Position numbers and translations under genes: made by a program. Below the pieces are notes generated by a model that saw only the letters and a program-made list of their open reading frames with translations, searched no databases and had not been told where the DNA came from. 64,000 nt of DNA from Gimesia sp. (lineage in GTDB: Bacteria > Planctomycetota > Planctomycetia > Planctomycetales > Planctomycetaceae): positions 167,635 through 231,634 of the forward strand of contig NZ_JAVJSQ010000012.1 of NCBI RefSeq assembly GCF_040219335.1, read 5' to 3'. Position 1 is the first letter of the stretch; every line of letters begins with the position of its first letter. Positions 26,616 through 35,725 of the stretch are shown here, piece by piece.

Positions 26616-27857
26616 ATGAATTTCCCTGGCAAAACGTTTCTGATCTGCACAGTACTGAGTCTCTCGCTGTTAGCGGATCTTCACACACCTCTCCATGCCG
26701 GTTCACCAGAGATCTCCGTACAAATTGAGCGATTGGAAAACACCTGGTTGTATGAAGTCGCGGATGGTGACTATCAGATTCTGGTGGAAGGAGAACCTCT
26801 GAAACGCATTACCGGTGCAGAGCTGCCTGCTTTACGCGATCTGGAGATCAAGTTACAGAAACAGAAGCAGAATGATCCTCGGGTAGCGCAACAGCTCAAT
26901 GCGCTGTTGATTGCCATGGGACGCATTGCGGACGAACCGACTTTGATCTACCTGCATGAACTTTTCGAATCCTATCCCGAGCGACGAAATGATGTGGCTG
27001 AGGCGATCAGCTGGTATTCACAGGAGAATCAGCGACGGGACGCCGACTGGCGGATTCTGGTACGGTCGTTGAATATCGTCGAAGGAAAACAGGCCCGGGC
27101 TGTGATGCAGGCATTGACCCGTTTTCACAGGCGATCCAACAAAGCACAATGGATTCGGCAGGTGATTCTGGTCGGGCTGCAGCAGAATCCTGAGGGGCAG
27201 GCGATTGCAGTGAAACTGCTGGAGCACTGGACTGGACAACATCCCGAACAGTCGGGAGAAGCTGCTTCTTCTCCGCTCGTGGCCTGGCAGAAATGGTTTG
27301 CTCTAAAATATCCGGACGAACTTCCCGCAGAACTTCCTGTGGAATCAGAGGACAGCCGCTGGAAATATGCCGGCCTGTTGAAAGAATTGAAGAACGAGTC
27401 GACAAAACCGGTCAATCTGCAGCTGGGGGCAGAGGCTTTTGTCAAAGCGACCTGCGTCAAATGTCATCTCTTTGGAAAATCAGGCGAGAAAATTGGACCT
27501 GATCTGACTCATGTCAGCAGGCGTTTCCAGCAGAAGGAAATCCTGCAGGCAACCATCTTTCCTTCCCATTTCGTTTCCGAAGAATATCCCACGTTTACCA
27601 TCATTACCAGTGCCGGTAAGTCTCATACCGGCATGATGGGCGCAGCGGGACCCGATGAGATTATGTTGCTGACCAGCGAAGGCAAACGACAGCTCATTAA
27701 AAAGAAGGACGTGGATGAGATCATCCCCGTCAAGAAATCGTCAATGCCGGATGGACTGCTGAATCTACTGACGAAAGCCGAGGCCGTTCAGCTAATTCGC
27801 TATCTGTCCCGACTGCCTGAAGGTGCATCAGAAGCATATCGACATACAACGCGATAG
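26616..27857 (+). CDS. Secreted c-type haem-binding protein
   Basis: A 413-residue exported protein starting at ATG 26616 (signal peptide at about 1-29, ending TPLHAGS). Residues 30-260 are helical and HEAT-like. A single haem-attachment motif CVKCH is at 280-284, and GPDLTHVSRRF and a later short region around PDGLLNLL complete the planctomycetal haem-domain pattern (usually labelled 'putative haem-binding domain'). The axial ligand beyond His284 cannot be fixed. Such domains occur in large dehydrogenase-type proteins of Planctomycetes, but here the rest has no dehydrogenase. It may carry electrons or act in extracellular oxidation. Confidence 0.85.
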   Translation: MNFPGKTFLICTVLSLSLLADLHTPLHAGSPEISVQIERLENTWLYEVADGDYQILVEGEPLKRITGAELPALRDLEIKLQKQKQNDPRVAQQLNALLIAMGRIADEPTLIYLHELFESYPERRNDVAEAISWYSQENQRRDADWRILVRSLNIVEGKQARAVMQALTRFHRRSNKAQWIRQVILVGLQQNPEGQAIAVKLLEHWTGQHPEQSGEAASSPLVAWQKWFALKYPDELPAELPVESEDSRWKYAGLLKELKNESTKPVNLQLGAEAFVKATCVKCHLFGKSGEKIGPDLTHVSRRFQQKEILQATIFPSHFVSEEYPTFTIITSAGKSHTGMMGAAGPDEIMLLTSEGKRQLIKKKDVDEIIPVKKSSMPDGLLNLLTKAEAVQLIRYLSRLPEGASEAYRHTTR

Positions 27858-27865
27858 GCGTGCTG

Positions 27866-29296
27866 TTACATGACGGGCGCAAACAGGCGATAGATATTCT
27901 GTTTTAAAATTACCAGTCTGCTTCGTTGGTCCCACTCAGCCTCAGTGATTCTGATGGCATCCAGCAGGTCCTGCTCACAGGTTTCTCTCAGTCGCTGGGC
28001 AAACTTGCGGTCATAGATTGCCAGTCCGACTTCGAAATTGAGAATCAGGCTGCGGGAATCAAAATTGGCGGTCCCCACGAGGGACCAGCAGCCATCGATC
28101 GTGAGCGTTTTCGAGTGCAGGATTCCCTTGTTGTACTCGTAGATTTCCACGCCGGCATCGAGCAGGGAATCGTAATAGGAACGGCCGGCATGTACGGTCG
28201 AGGGATTTGCTGACTTGCCTGAAACCAGCAGCCTGACATGAACTCCCCGTCGCGCTGCTGATTCCAGCGCGGTTGTTAAAGATTCTGGCGGGACGAAATA
28301 AGACGTCGTCAGTAACAGACTCTCGCGGGCTTCGTTGATAGCGGCAAACATCAGAGTCAGGAAAACATCTGCATTTTTTTCCGGCCCGGAACAGAGCGTC
28401 TGTGCTGTGACGTTCCCATCGGTTTCCGGATGAGGAAAATACTGCGAATGAGTCAATGCTTCTCCGGTGGCGAAGAACCAGTCTTCTGCAAACACCTGTT
28501 GCAGTTGCAGTGTTTCGGGACCTTCAATTTTGAGATGGGTATCGCGCCAGAAGCCAAGATTCTGATGCAGCCCCAGATATTCATCTCCGATGTTCATACC
28601 ACCGGTGAATGCTACGTTCCCGTCGACAATCACAATTTTGCGATGGTTACGAAGATTGATCGACCAGCGTTCGCGAATTGAAGCACCGGGCAAGAAGGGC
28701 GCGACCTGAATTCCTGCGGCAATCATCGGCTTGAAAAAGTGGTTCCTGAGATTCATTGACCCGAAACCATCATAGAGAAATCGAACTTCAACGCCTGCTT
28801 TTGCTTTTTCGATCAGAAGATCGCGCAGCATCGTACCTGATTGATCGGGTTGCCAGATATAGTATTCCAGGTGCAGGGAATGTTGGGCGTTCAGAATCGC
28901 CTGTTTGATCAGGCCCAGAGTGCGGTTCGTATCTGTCAACAGTTCGATACTGTTGCCATAAGTGGGCACGGTATGGGCGATGTTCTGTGCAAGCCGCATC
29001 AGATTTTGATTCAGGACCAGGTACTCATCGTTGGATAGCAATTGGTTTTGAATTATCTGAGGGAGTTTGGGAGCCAGCGACTGATTGGCCCGCTCTTTGG
29101 ATCTGGAACGCCGTTGAACGCGGTTGATTCCGAAGAAGAGATAAATGATACCACCCAGACCGGGGAGCAGCAGAATACTGAGAATCCAGGAAACAGTGGA
29201 GACGGGGTGTCGTTTCTTCTGCAGCAGGATGTGGGGAATCAGCGCCAGCGTAATCAGGTAACCGGTAAGTGAGATTGTGGCTGTAATCCAGTCCAT
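27866..29296 (-). CDS. cls: Cardiolipin synthase (phospholipase D family)
   Basis: A 476-residue membrane enzyme that condenses two phosphatidylglycerols (or PG with another phospholipid) into cardiolipin. ATG 29296 is preferred since a GAGAGA lies upstream and the product then begins with the first membrane helix (ITATISLTGYLITLALI); the open frame continues 12 codons further. A second helix (SWILSILLLPGLGGIIYLFFG) follows. Both HKD motifs are present: NHRKIVIVDGNVAFTGGMN and LHSKTLTIDGCWSLVGTAN, each His-x-Lys-x4-Asp. The protein ends LFAPVM, as in many Cls proteins. It converges with the haem protein gene, with only eight bases between stops. Confidence 0.95.
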   Translation of the reverse strand: MDWITATISLTGYLITLALIPHILLQKKRHPVSTVSWILSILLLPGLGGIIYLFFGINRVQRRSRSKERANQSLAPKLPQIIQNQLLSNDEYLVLNQNLMRLAQNIAHTVPTYGNSIELLTDTNRTLGLIKQAILNAQHSLHLEYYIWQPDQSGTMLRDLLIEKAKAGVEVRFLYDGFGSMNLRNHFFKPMIAAGIQVAPFLPGASIRERWSINLRNHRKIVIVDGNVAFTGGMNIGDEYLGLHQNLGFWRDTHLKIEGPETLQLQQVFAEDWFFATGEALTHSQYFPHPETDGNVTAQTLCSGPEKNADVFLTLMFAAINEARESLLLTTSYFVPPESLTTALESAARRGVHVRLLVSGKSANPSTVHAGRSYYDSLLDAGVEIYEYNKGILHSKTLTIDGCWSLVGTANFDSRSLILNFEVGLAIYDRKFAQRLRETCEQDLLDAIRITEAEWDQRSRLVILKQNIYRLFAPVM

Positions 29297-29524
29297 CGAA
29301 GAGTCTCTCGAGCGCCAGGAAGCATAATACATGCAGGAAGATCAATTTGATTCAGGATTATGCAGTAATCCACTGGTTTCTCCTACCTTGTTTTTCTGTA
29401 TGGCTTGAAAATTATGAGAATTTCGGGAACTCGGCGGGAATTCCGTTCGTCAAACCAACGCGAAATATTATGATTCCCGTCTGAAGCACTTCAAAATTAA
29501 ACACATCTTGATACAGGTCCTGCA

Positions 29525-32500
29525 ATGTTAAAGTTATCCATAAAAAAACACCTTCTCTGGTCATGCATGCTGGTTAGCCTGACCTCGCTGGGAGTTTATC
29601 TCTTTGCGGCAGAAAAAAGTTCGCCCGAAGCCCGTTCGCTGGCAGATTCCTATCAGAAACAGGGAAACTACCGGGATGCCTGGGAGCTGTACCAGAAGCT
29701 GGCAACCCGACAGGACAGTTCAGCAACAGAAGTGGTGCATGATCTGCAGGCAGGCATCCAGTGTCTGCAGCGATTGAATCGCGTCAGTGAAATCGATGCG
29801 TTTCGAGATGCGATTCTCAAAGTACACAGCGACGAACCGCTGGTTCTCTCCAGTCTTGCAGAAACACTGATTCAGGGACCTTATTTTGGATATATCATCG
29901 ATGGTGAGTTCATCCGCGGTCACCAGCGGGGCGGCAATCGATATGTGAATACACGGGAACAGGACCGACTCCGGGCCTTGCAGTTAATGAGTCAGGCGGT
30001 GGAGGAATTGAATTCATCCAATGATCCAGCGCTCGCAGCCCAGATTTATGCCGACTATGCCAGATACCTGATGTCAGGCCGTCAGGGGCGCGCTGCCTGG
30101 AAGCTTCAGATTTTGACTGATCTAGAGGCAACCCCAGACTACCAGAGCGTCGGGGCCGAACCTGGCAACTGGTTTCGTGGTGAACCCAGCGGAGGGCCGG
30201 AAGGGGCGCCCGTGGATGCGAATGGCAAGCCCGTTTACTATCGAGTGCCCGAGTCCTGGGAGGGAGCGGCTAATGATGGAGAACGCTGGCGCTGGATGCT
30301 GGCGGAATCAGTCAAACAGGAGCCCGGGCGGGAAGGGCGTGTGCTTCTGGGAGTCGCGAATTTTACCCGCAGTCAGTTTGGTGTTCAGACCCTGCAGCAA
30401 TACTTCCCCCTGCTGTACCGGCCTCGCGCAAGGGACGATGCCAAAGAAGAAGAGCAGGTTAATCCGTATTCTCTGGAGAGTCTGAAAGAATCCGAAACCC
30501 TCGCACGTCTGGCAACGGGGATTCAGCGCTTCGAGTTGCCAGCCGATCAGAATTATATTCTGCTGTATCAGAAGGTGATCTCACTGGGTAAAAGCAACCA
30601 GGCGGAAAACGCACTGGCTCAATTGACGAGTGTCTTCGAAAACCGGAGACAGTATCCAGAAGCTGCTAAATACCTGCAGCAGAATATTCAAGAGTATGGT
30701 GATCCCGGGCAGAATAAACAGAAGCACCTGAAGCAGATTGTTGGCAACTGGGGAGAATTCGCACCCACCCAGACACAGGCGGCAGGTCAGGGGGCTAAGG
30801 TCGATTATCGTTTCCGGAACGGTACGCAGGTCCATTTTGAGGCGTATGAGATTAACGTTGCTGCATTGTTGAAAGATGTCAAAGACTATCTCAAGTCACA
30901 TCCGGACCGCCTGGACTGGAATAAAATCAATATTTCTAACCTGGGATATCGTCTGGTTCAGGAACAGCAGAAAAAATATCAGGGAGCACTGGTTTCTCGC
31001 TGGGATATGAAACTGGAACCGCTGGCAGGACACCGGGACCGTCGTGTGACTGTCGCCACACCGCTGCAGAATGCCGGAGCATATCTGCTGATCGCGAAAA
31101 TGGAAGACGGAAATACCAGTCGGATTGTTGTCTGGCTGGACGATACCGTCATCGTGCACAAGCGGATGGCTGACCGAACCTTCTATTATGTGGCTGATGC
31201 CCGCAGTGGCCAACCGGTGCCGAATGCGAATCTGGAGTTTTTTGGATATCAGAACAAATACGTCGCCCGTAATCAGCGACAGACTCTGACAGCCAGTTTT
31301 GCAGAGCAGACCGATGAAAACGGTCAGGCATTTCCTGAAGAGAATCTGCTGAAACGCGAGTTTCAATGGATTGCCATCGCTCGTACAAAGTCAGGTCGAT
31401 TTGCTTACCAGGGGTTCGATCGCTTCTGGTACCAGCGGTCCCCCCAGGAAGAGTATCAGGTCAACAAGATTTATGGGATCACCGATCGTCCCGTCTACCG
31501 TCCCGGCCAGAAGGTTGATTATAAATTCTGGGTCCGGAACGTGGGTTATGATCTTTCAAAATCTGAAGAAGCCCTGTTTGATCAACGTGAGGTTACTTTA
31601 AAGCTGATCGGGCGAGATCAGAAACAGATCTTTGAAAAAACGCTGACGACCGACGAATACGGCGGTGCAAACGGGGAGTGGGAGATTCCCCAAGATGCTG
31701 CTCTGGGTTTCTACAGTTTTGTGGTCGAAGTTAAATATGATTTTCCACCGGGGAAAAACCGAAATCGCAGATTTGCTTCATCGTTCTCGTTCCGCGTTGA
31801 GGAATATAAGAAGCCGGAATATGAAGTCTCGGTCGAGGCACCTGATGAACCCGTGGCACTGGGAGATACTATTAAAGCCAAAATTAAGGCAAAGTACTAT
31901 TTTGGCAGTCCAGTGATCAACGCGGAAGTCAAATACAAAGTAACGCGAACCTCTTATGAGCAGCACTGGTATCCCTATGATCCCTGGGACTGGTTGTACG
32001 GATCCGGTTATTGGTGGTTTACCGGTGATCATCCCTGGTATCCCGGATGGGGCCGCTGGGGATGTATTGCCCCCGGTCCGTGGTGGATCCATCGTCGCTC
32101 TGCACCACCAGAAGTTGTCATGTCGAATACGGTTCCAATTGGCAGCAATGGTGAGGTTGAAATCGCGATCGATACAGCGCTAGCGAAAGCGATTCACGGC
32201 GATGAAGACCATCGATATGAAATTACCGCTGAAGTCGTTGACGAGTCTCGGCGTACAATCGTGGGAAAAGGATCGGTACTGGTAGCCCGTGAACCCTTCA
32301 AAGTGTTTGCCTGGATGAATCGGGGTTATTACCGGGTTGGCGATTCGATGACGGCCAGCTTCAAGGCACAGACACTCGATCAGAAACCGGTCCAGGGAAC
32401 CGGGAAGATCGTGTTATACCGCATTACCTACAATCAACAGGGGGAGCCACAGGAAACGGCGGTCCAGGAATGGGATGTAAATTCCCAGGAGGACGGCACA

Positions 32501-35500
32501 ATCACTCAAAAACTGTCCGCGACTCAGGCCGGACAATATCGAGTTGCCTGTGTTGTGACTGACAGGCAGGGCAAACAGATAGAAGGGGGTTCCCTGTTCA
32601 CGATCCGAGGTGAAGGATTTGACGGCAAGGAGTATCGCTTCAATGACCTGGAAATAATTGTCGAAAAGAAAAATTACCAGCCGGGGGAAAAAGTTCGTCT
32701 GTTGATCAATACGAATCAGCCGGGTAGCACCGTTCTTTTGTTCTTGCGTCCTGTGAATGGAATCTATCAGAAACCTCAGGTGCTCAAACTTGCTGGAAAA
32801 AGCACCACTTATGAGCTGGACCTGACGCGCAAGGATCTGCCAAACCTGTTTGTGGAAGCTGTGACAATTCACCAGGGGCAGGTATTTACCGAAGCACGTG
32901 AAATTGCTGTTCCACCAGAAAAACGGGTGGTCAATCTGGAAGTCGAATCTTCTGAAACCGAATATAAGCCCGGTCAGGACGCGACCGTGAAGCTGAAAGT
33001 GACCGATGCAGAAGGAAATCCGGTTGAAGGTTCCCTGGTGGTCAGTGTCTACGACAAGAGTGTGGAGTACATCAGCGGCGGTTCGAATGTGAGTGACATC
33101 AAATCGTTCTTCTGGAAATGGAAACGCTCACATCACCCTTTGACCTATAGTAGCCTCAGTCGGAGTTTTCATAACCTGCTCAAGCAAGGTGAAGTCGGCA
33201 TGCAGGTGCTGGGGACTTTTGGAAATCTGATGCCTGCGAATGCTGATAAATCGGATCAATTCGGGGTCATGGAAGGCCCGGGGCCGGGTGTCTTACCAGC
33301 TATGAAGTCTGGCAGAGCAACTCCCATGGCGGGAGTCCCCCTCAGCCTGGCCCCTGCCGAAGAAAAGGCAAGTGAGTTACAGGCAGATGCTTCTGTGGCT
33401 TCGGCAGGATCTTCAGCTGTAGTCGAACCAGCCGTTCGTCAGAATTTCGCAGATACCGCCTTCTGGAATGGCGCGATCAATACGGACCAGAATGGTTTAG
33501 CTGAGGTCTCCTTTAAGATGCCCGAGAATCTGACCAGCTGGAAGATTCGCAGCTGGTCAATGGGCGCAGGGACCATGGTAGGTGAAGGTCAGCGAGAAGT
33601 TGTTACTCGTAAAAATCTGATTATTCGGCTCCAGGCTCCCCGGTTCTTTACAGAGACTGATGAAGTCGTGCTGAGTGCGAACGTGCATAACTATCTGAAG
33701 ACCTCCAAGGATGTGAAAGTGGTGCTCGAACTGGACGGCGATGCGCTGGAACCGCTGGATGAACTGACTCAGACGGTGACGATTGATGCCAATGGCGAGA
33801 AACGGATTGACTGGCGGGTTAAAGCCTCACGGGCCGGTTTTGCTGTGATTCGCATGAAAGCACTGACCGATGAGGAATCCGATGCGATGCAGATGACCTT
33901 CCCGGTCAAAGTACACGGAATTTTAAAAACAGAATCCTTTACCGGCAGTATTCGTCCTGGCGATACATCGGCCCAGATCAGTTTTCAGATTCCCGGTCAG
34001 CGGACGACTGAACTCAGTCGCCTGGAACTGCGTTATTCTCCCTCACTGGCAGGAGCGATGGTCGATGCACTGCCTTATCTGATTTACAACCCCCATAAAA
34101 CTACAGACTGTACCCTATATCGTTTTCTGCCAACCGTGATGACCCAGAACATTCTGAAACGAATGGGGCTGGATCTACAGGAGATCGAGCGGAAACGGAC
34201 CAATCTGAATGCCCAGGAAATTGGCGATGATCAGAAACGGGCTGAACAGTGGAAACGCTATGGTCAGAATCCGATCTTCAATCAGGCTGAGGTGGATTTG
34301 ATCGTGAAGCAGGGCGTCGCAGATTTGACCAGTATGCAGCTGTCTGACGGCGGCTGGGGCTGGCTCTCTGGCTGGCAGGAACGGTCGTCTCCCTTCTTCA
34401 CCGCCCGGGTCGTACAGGGGCTGGCCCTGGCGCAGCAGAGCGATGTTGCACTGGTACCCGGCACTTTGGAACGCGGAGTCGAGTGGTTGAAAAACTACCA
34501 GCAGCAGGAAGTGCGGAAACTTCTGAATGCACCAGCTAAAACGAAACCCTACAAAGAATATGCATCCAACCTGGATGCCTATGTGTTCCTGGTTCTGGTC
34601 AATCAGGGCGTCACCAATGAGCAGATGTATGATTTCCTGTATCGGGATCGCACTAAATTATCGGTCTATGCCTTGGGTATGCTGGGACTGGCGTCTCATC
34701 AGCTGGAACGTCAGGATAGGCTGGCGATGCTGATGGATAACATGGACCAGTACCTGGTACGGGATCCTGAAAATCAGACCGCTTATCTTAATCTGCCAGA
34801 AAACAACTGGTGGTGGCACTGGTACGGTAATGAAGTGGAAGCAAATGCCTACTATCTGAAGCTGTTGTCGAAAGTAGATCCGCAGAACCCCAAAGCGGTA
34901 CAGCTGGTCAAGTATCTGCTTAACAACCGCAAGCACGCCACCTACTGGAGTTCTGTGTCGGACACTGCGATCGCAGTCGAAGCTCTGGCTGAGTACTGGA
35001 CAGCCAGTGGAGAAGATCAACCCGATCTGACTCTCGAAGTCTACCTGGACGGTGAGAAACAGAAAGAAGTGAAAATTACTGCCGCCGATCTGTTTACCTA
35101 TGACAACAAGTTTGTTCTGGAAGGTGACGCGTTGACTGCGGGGGCCCATCGTCTCGAGATTCGGAAGCAGGGGCGAGGGCCGGTATACTACAATGCATAT
35201 GTGACGTACTTCACGAAGGAAGACTTCATCACAGCCACGGGGCTGGAAGTCAAAGTGGAGCGCAAGTATTACCAGCTGATTCCCAAAGAGGCAGATATTA
35301 AAACGTCCGGCTCGGAAGGTCAGGTCGTCGATCAGCGTGTGGAGAAATACCAGCGTCAGGAAATCACACGTGAGACTGCCCTCAAGAGTGGTGACCTGGT
35401 TGAAGTGGAATTGATCTTCGACAGCAAAAATGACTATGAATATCTGGTATTCGAAGATTTCCGCGCCGCTGGTCTGGAACCGGTCGAACTCCGCAGTGGA

Positions 35501-35719
35501 TACTCCTACAACGGACTGAGGAACTATCAGGAATTTCGGGATGACCGCGTGGTCTTTTACATCCGGCAACTGCCCCGCGGAAAACATGGTCTGAATTACC
35601 GCTTGCGAGCCGAAATACCCGGGAAGTTCAGTGGCTTACCGACTACGGGTGAGGGCATGTATGCTCCCGAGCTCAAAGCCAATTCCGACGAAATGAAACT
35701 GCAAATCATCGATAAATAA
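29525..35719 (+). CDS. Alpha-2-macroglobulin family protein with altered thioester site
   Basis: A 2064-residue exported protein (signal-like hydrophobic segment at about 12-28). Residues 30-380 are helical and TPR-like (YQKQGNYRDAWELYQKL). The macroglobulin MG domains follow, with PVYRPGQKVDYKFWVRN, an A2M-N-type region, and VEEYKKPEYEV. The A2M family region lies at about 1330-1420 (FADTAFWNGAINTDQNG, then NLTSWKIRSWSMG). At the usual thioester position, where CxEQ would be, the sequence reads T1526-T-D-C1529 before TLYRFLPT, so the thioester cannot form in the normal way. The helical thioester domain and C-terminal receptor-like domain follow. A loop at 815-854 contains ten tryptophans. 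Bacterial A2Ms trap proteases at the cell surface. The gene is monocistronic. Confidence 0.93.
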   Translation: MLKLSIKKHLLWSCMLVSLTSLGVYLFAAEKSSPEARSLADSYQKQGNYRDAWELYQKLATRQDSSATEVVHDLQAGIQCLQRLNRVSEIDAFRDAILKVHSDEPLVLSSLAETLIQGPYFGYIIDGEFIRGHQRGGNRYVNTREQDRLRALQLMSQAVEELNSSNDPALAAQIYADYARYLMSGRQGRAAWKLQILTDLEATPDYQSVGAEPGNWFRGEPSGGPEGAPVDANGKPVYYRVPESWEGAANDGERWRWMLAESVKQEPGREGRVLLGVANFTRSQFGVQTLQQYFPLLYRPRARDDAKEEEQVNPYSLESLKESETLARLATGIQRFELPADQNYILLYQKVISLGKSNQAENALAQLTSVFENRRQYPEAAKYLQQNIQEYGDPGQNKQKHLKQIVGNWGEFAPTQTQAAGQGAKVDYRFRNGTQVHFEAYEINVAALLKDVKDYLKSHPDRLDWNKINISNLGYRLVQEQQKKYQGALVSRWDMKLEPLAGHRDRRVTVATPLQNAGAYLLIAKMEDGNTSRIVVWLDDTVIVHKRMADRTFYYVADARSGQPVPNANLEFFGYQNKYVARNQRQTLTASFAEQTDENGQAFPEENLLKREFQWIAIARTKSGRFAYQGFDRFWYQRSPQEEYQVNKIYGITDRPVYRPGQKVDYKFWVRNVGYDLSKSEEALFDQREVTLKLIGRDQKQIFEKTLTTDEYGGANGEWEIPQDAALGFYSFVVEVKYDFPPGKNRNRRFASSFSFRVEEYKKPEYEVSVEAPDEPVALGDTIKAKIKAKYYFGSPVINAEVKYKVTRTSYEQHWYPYDPWDWLYGSGYWWFTGDHPWYPGWGRWGCIAPGPWWIHRRSAPPEVVMSNTVPIGSNGEVEIAIDTALAKAIHGDEDHRYEITAEVVDESRRTIVGKGSVLVAREPFKVFAWMNRGYYRVGDSMTASFKAQTLDQKPVQGTGKIVLYRITYNQQGEPQETAVQEWDVNSQEDGTITQKLSATQAGQYRVACVVTDRQGKQIEGGSLFTIRGEGFDGKEYRFNDLEIIVEKKNYQPGEKVRLLINTNQPGSTVLLFLRPVNGIYQKPQVLKLAGKSTTYELDLTRKDLPNLFVEAVTIHQGQVFTEAREIAVPPEKRVVNLEVESSETEYKPGQDATVKLKVTDAEGNPVEGSLVVSVYDKSVEYISGGSNVSDIKSFFWKWKRSHHPLTYSSLSRSFHNLLKQGEVGMQVLGTFGNLMPANADKSDQFGVMEGPGPGVLPAMKSGRATPMAGVPLSLAPAEEKASELQADASVASAGSSAVVEPAVRQNFADTAFWNGAINTDQNGLAEVSFKMPENLTSWKIRSWSMGAGTMVGEGQREVVTRKNLIIRLQAPRFFTETDEVVLSANVHNYLKTSKDVKVVLELDGDALEPLDELTQTVTIDANGEKRIDWRVKASRAGFAVIRMKALTDEESDAMQMTFPVKVHGILKTESFTGSIRPGDTSAQISFQIPGQRTTELSRLELRYSPSLAGAMVDALPYLIYNPHKTTDCTLYRFLPTVMTQNILKRMGLDLQEIERKRTNLNAQEIGDDQKRAEQWKRYGQNPIFNQAEVDLIVKQGVADLTSMQLSDGGWGWLSGWQERSSPFFTARVVQGLALAQQSDVALVPGTLERGVEWLKNYQQQEVRKLLNAPAKTKPYKEYASNLDAYVFLVLVNQGVTNEQMYDFLYRDRTKLSVYALGMLGLASHQLERQDRLAMLMDNMDQYLVRDPENQTAYLNLPENNWWWHWYGNEVEANAYYLKLLSKVDPQNPKAVQLVKYLLNNRKHATYWSSVSDTAIAVEALAEYWTASGEDQPDLTLEVYLDGEKQKEVKITAADLFTYDNKFVLEGDALTAGAHRLEIRKQGRGPVYYNAYVTYFTKEDFITATGLEVKVERKYYQLIPKEADIKTSGSEGQVVDQRVEKYQRQEITRETALKSGDLVEVELIFDSKNDYEYLVFEDFRAAGLEPVELRSGYSYNGLRNYQEFRDDRVVFYIRQLPRGKHGLNYRLRAEIPGKFSGLPTTGEGMYAPELKANSDEMKLQIIDK

Positions 35720-35725
35720 TCCAGA

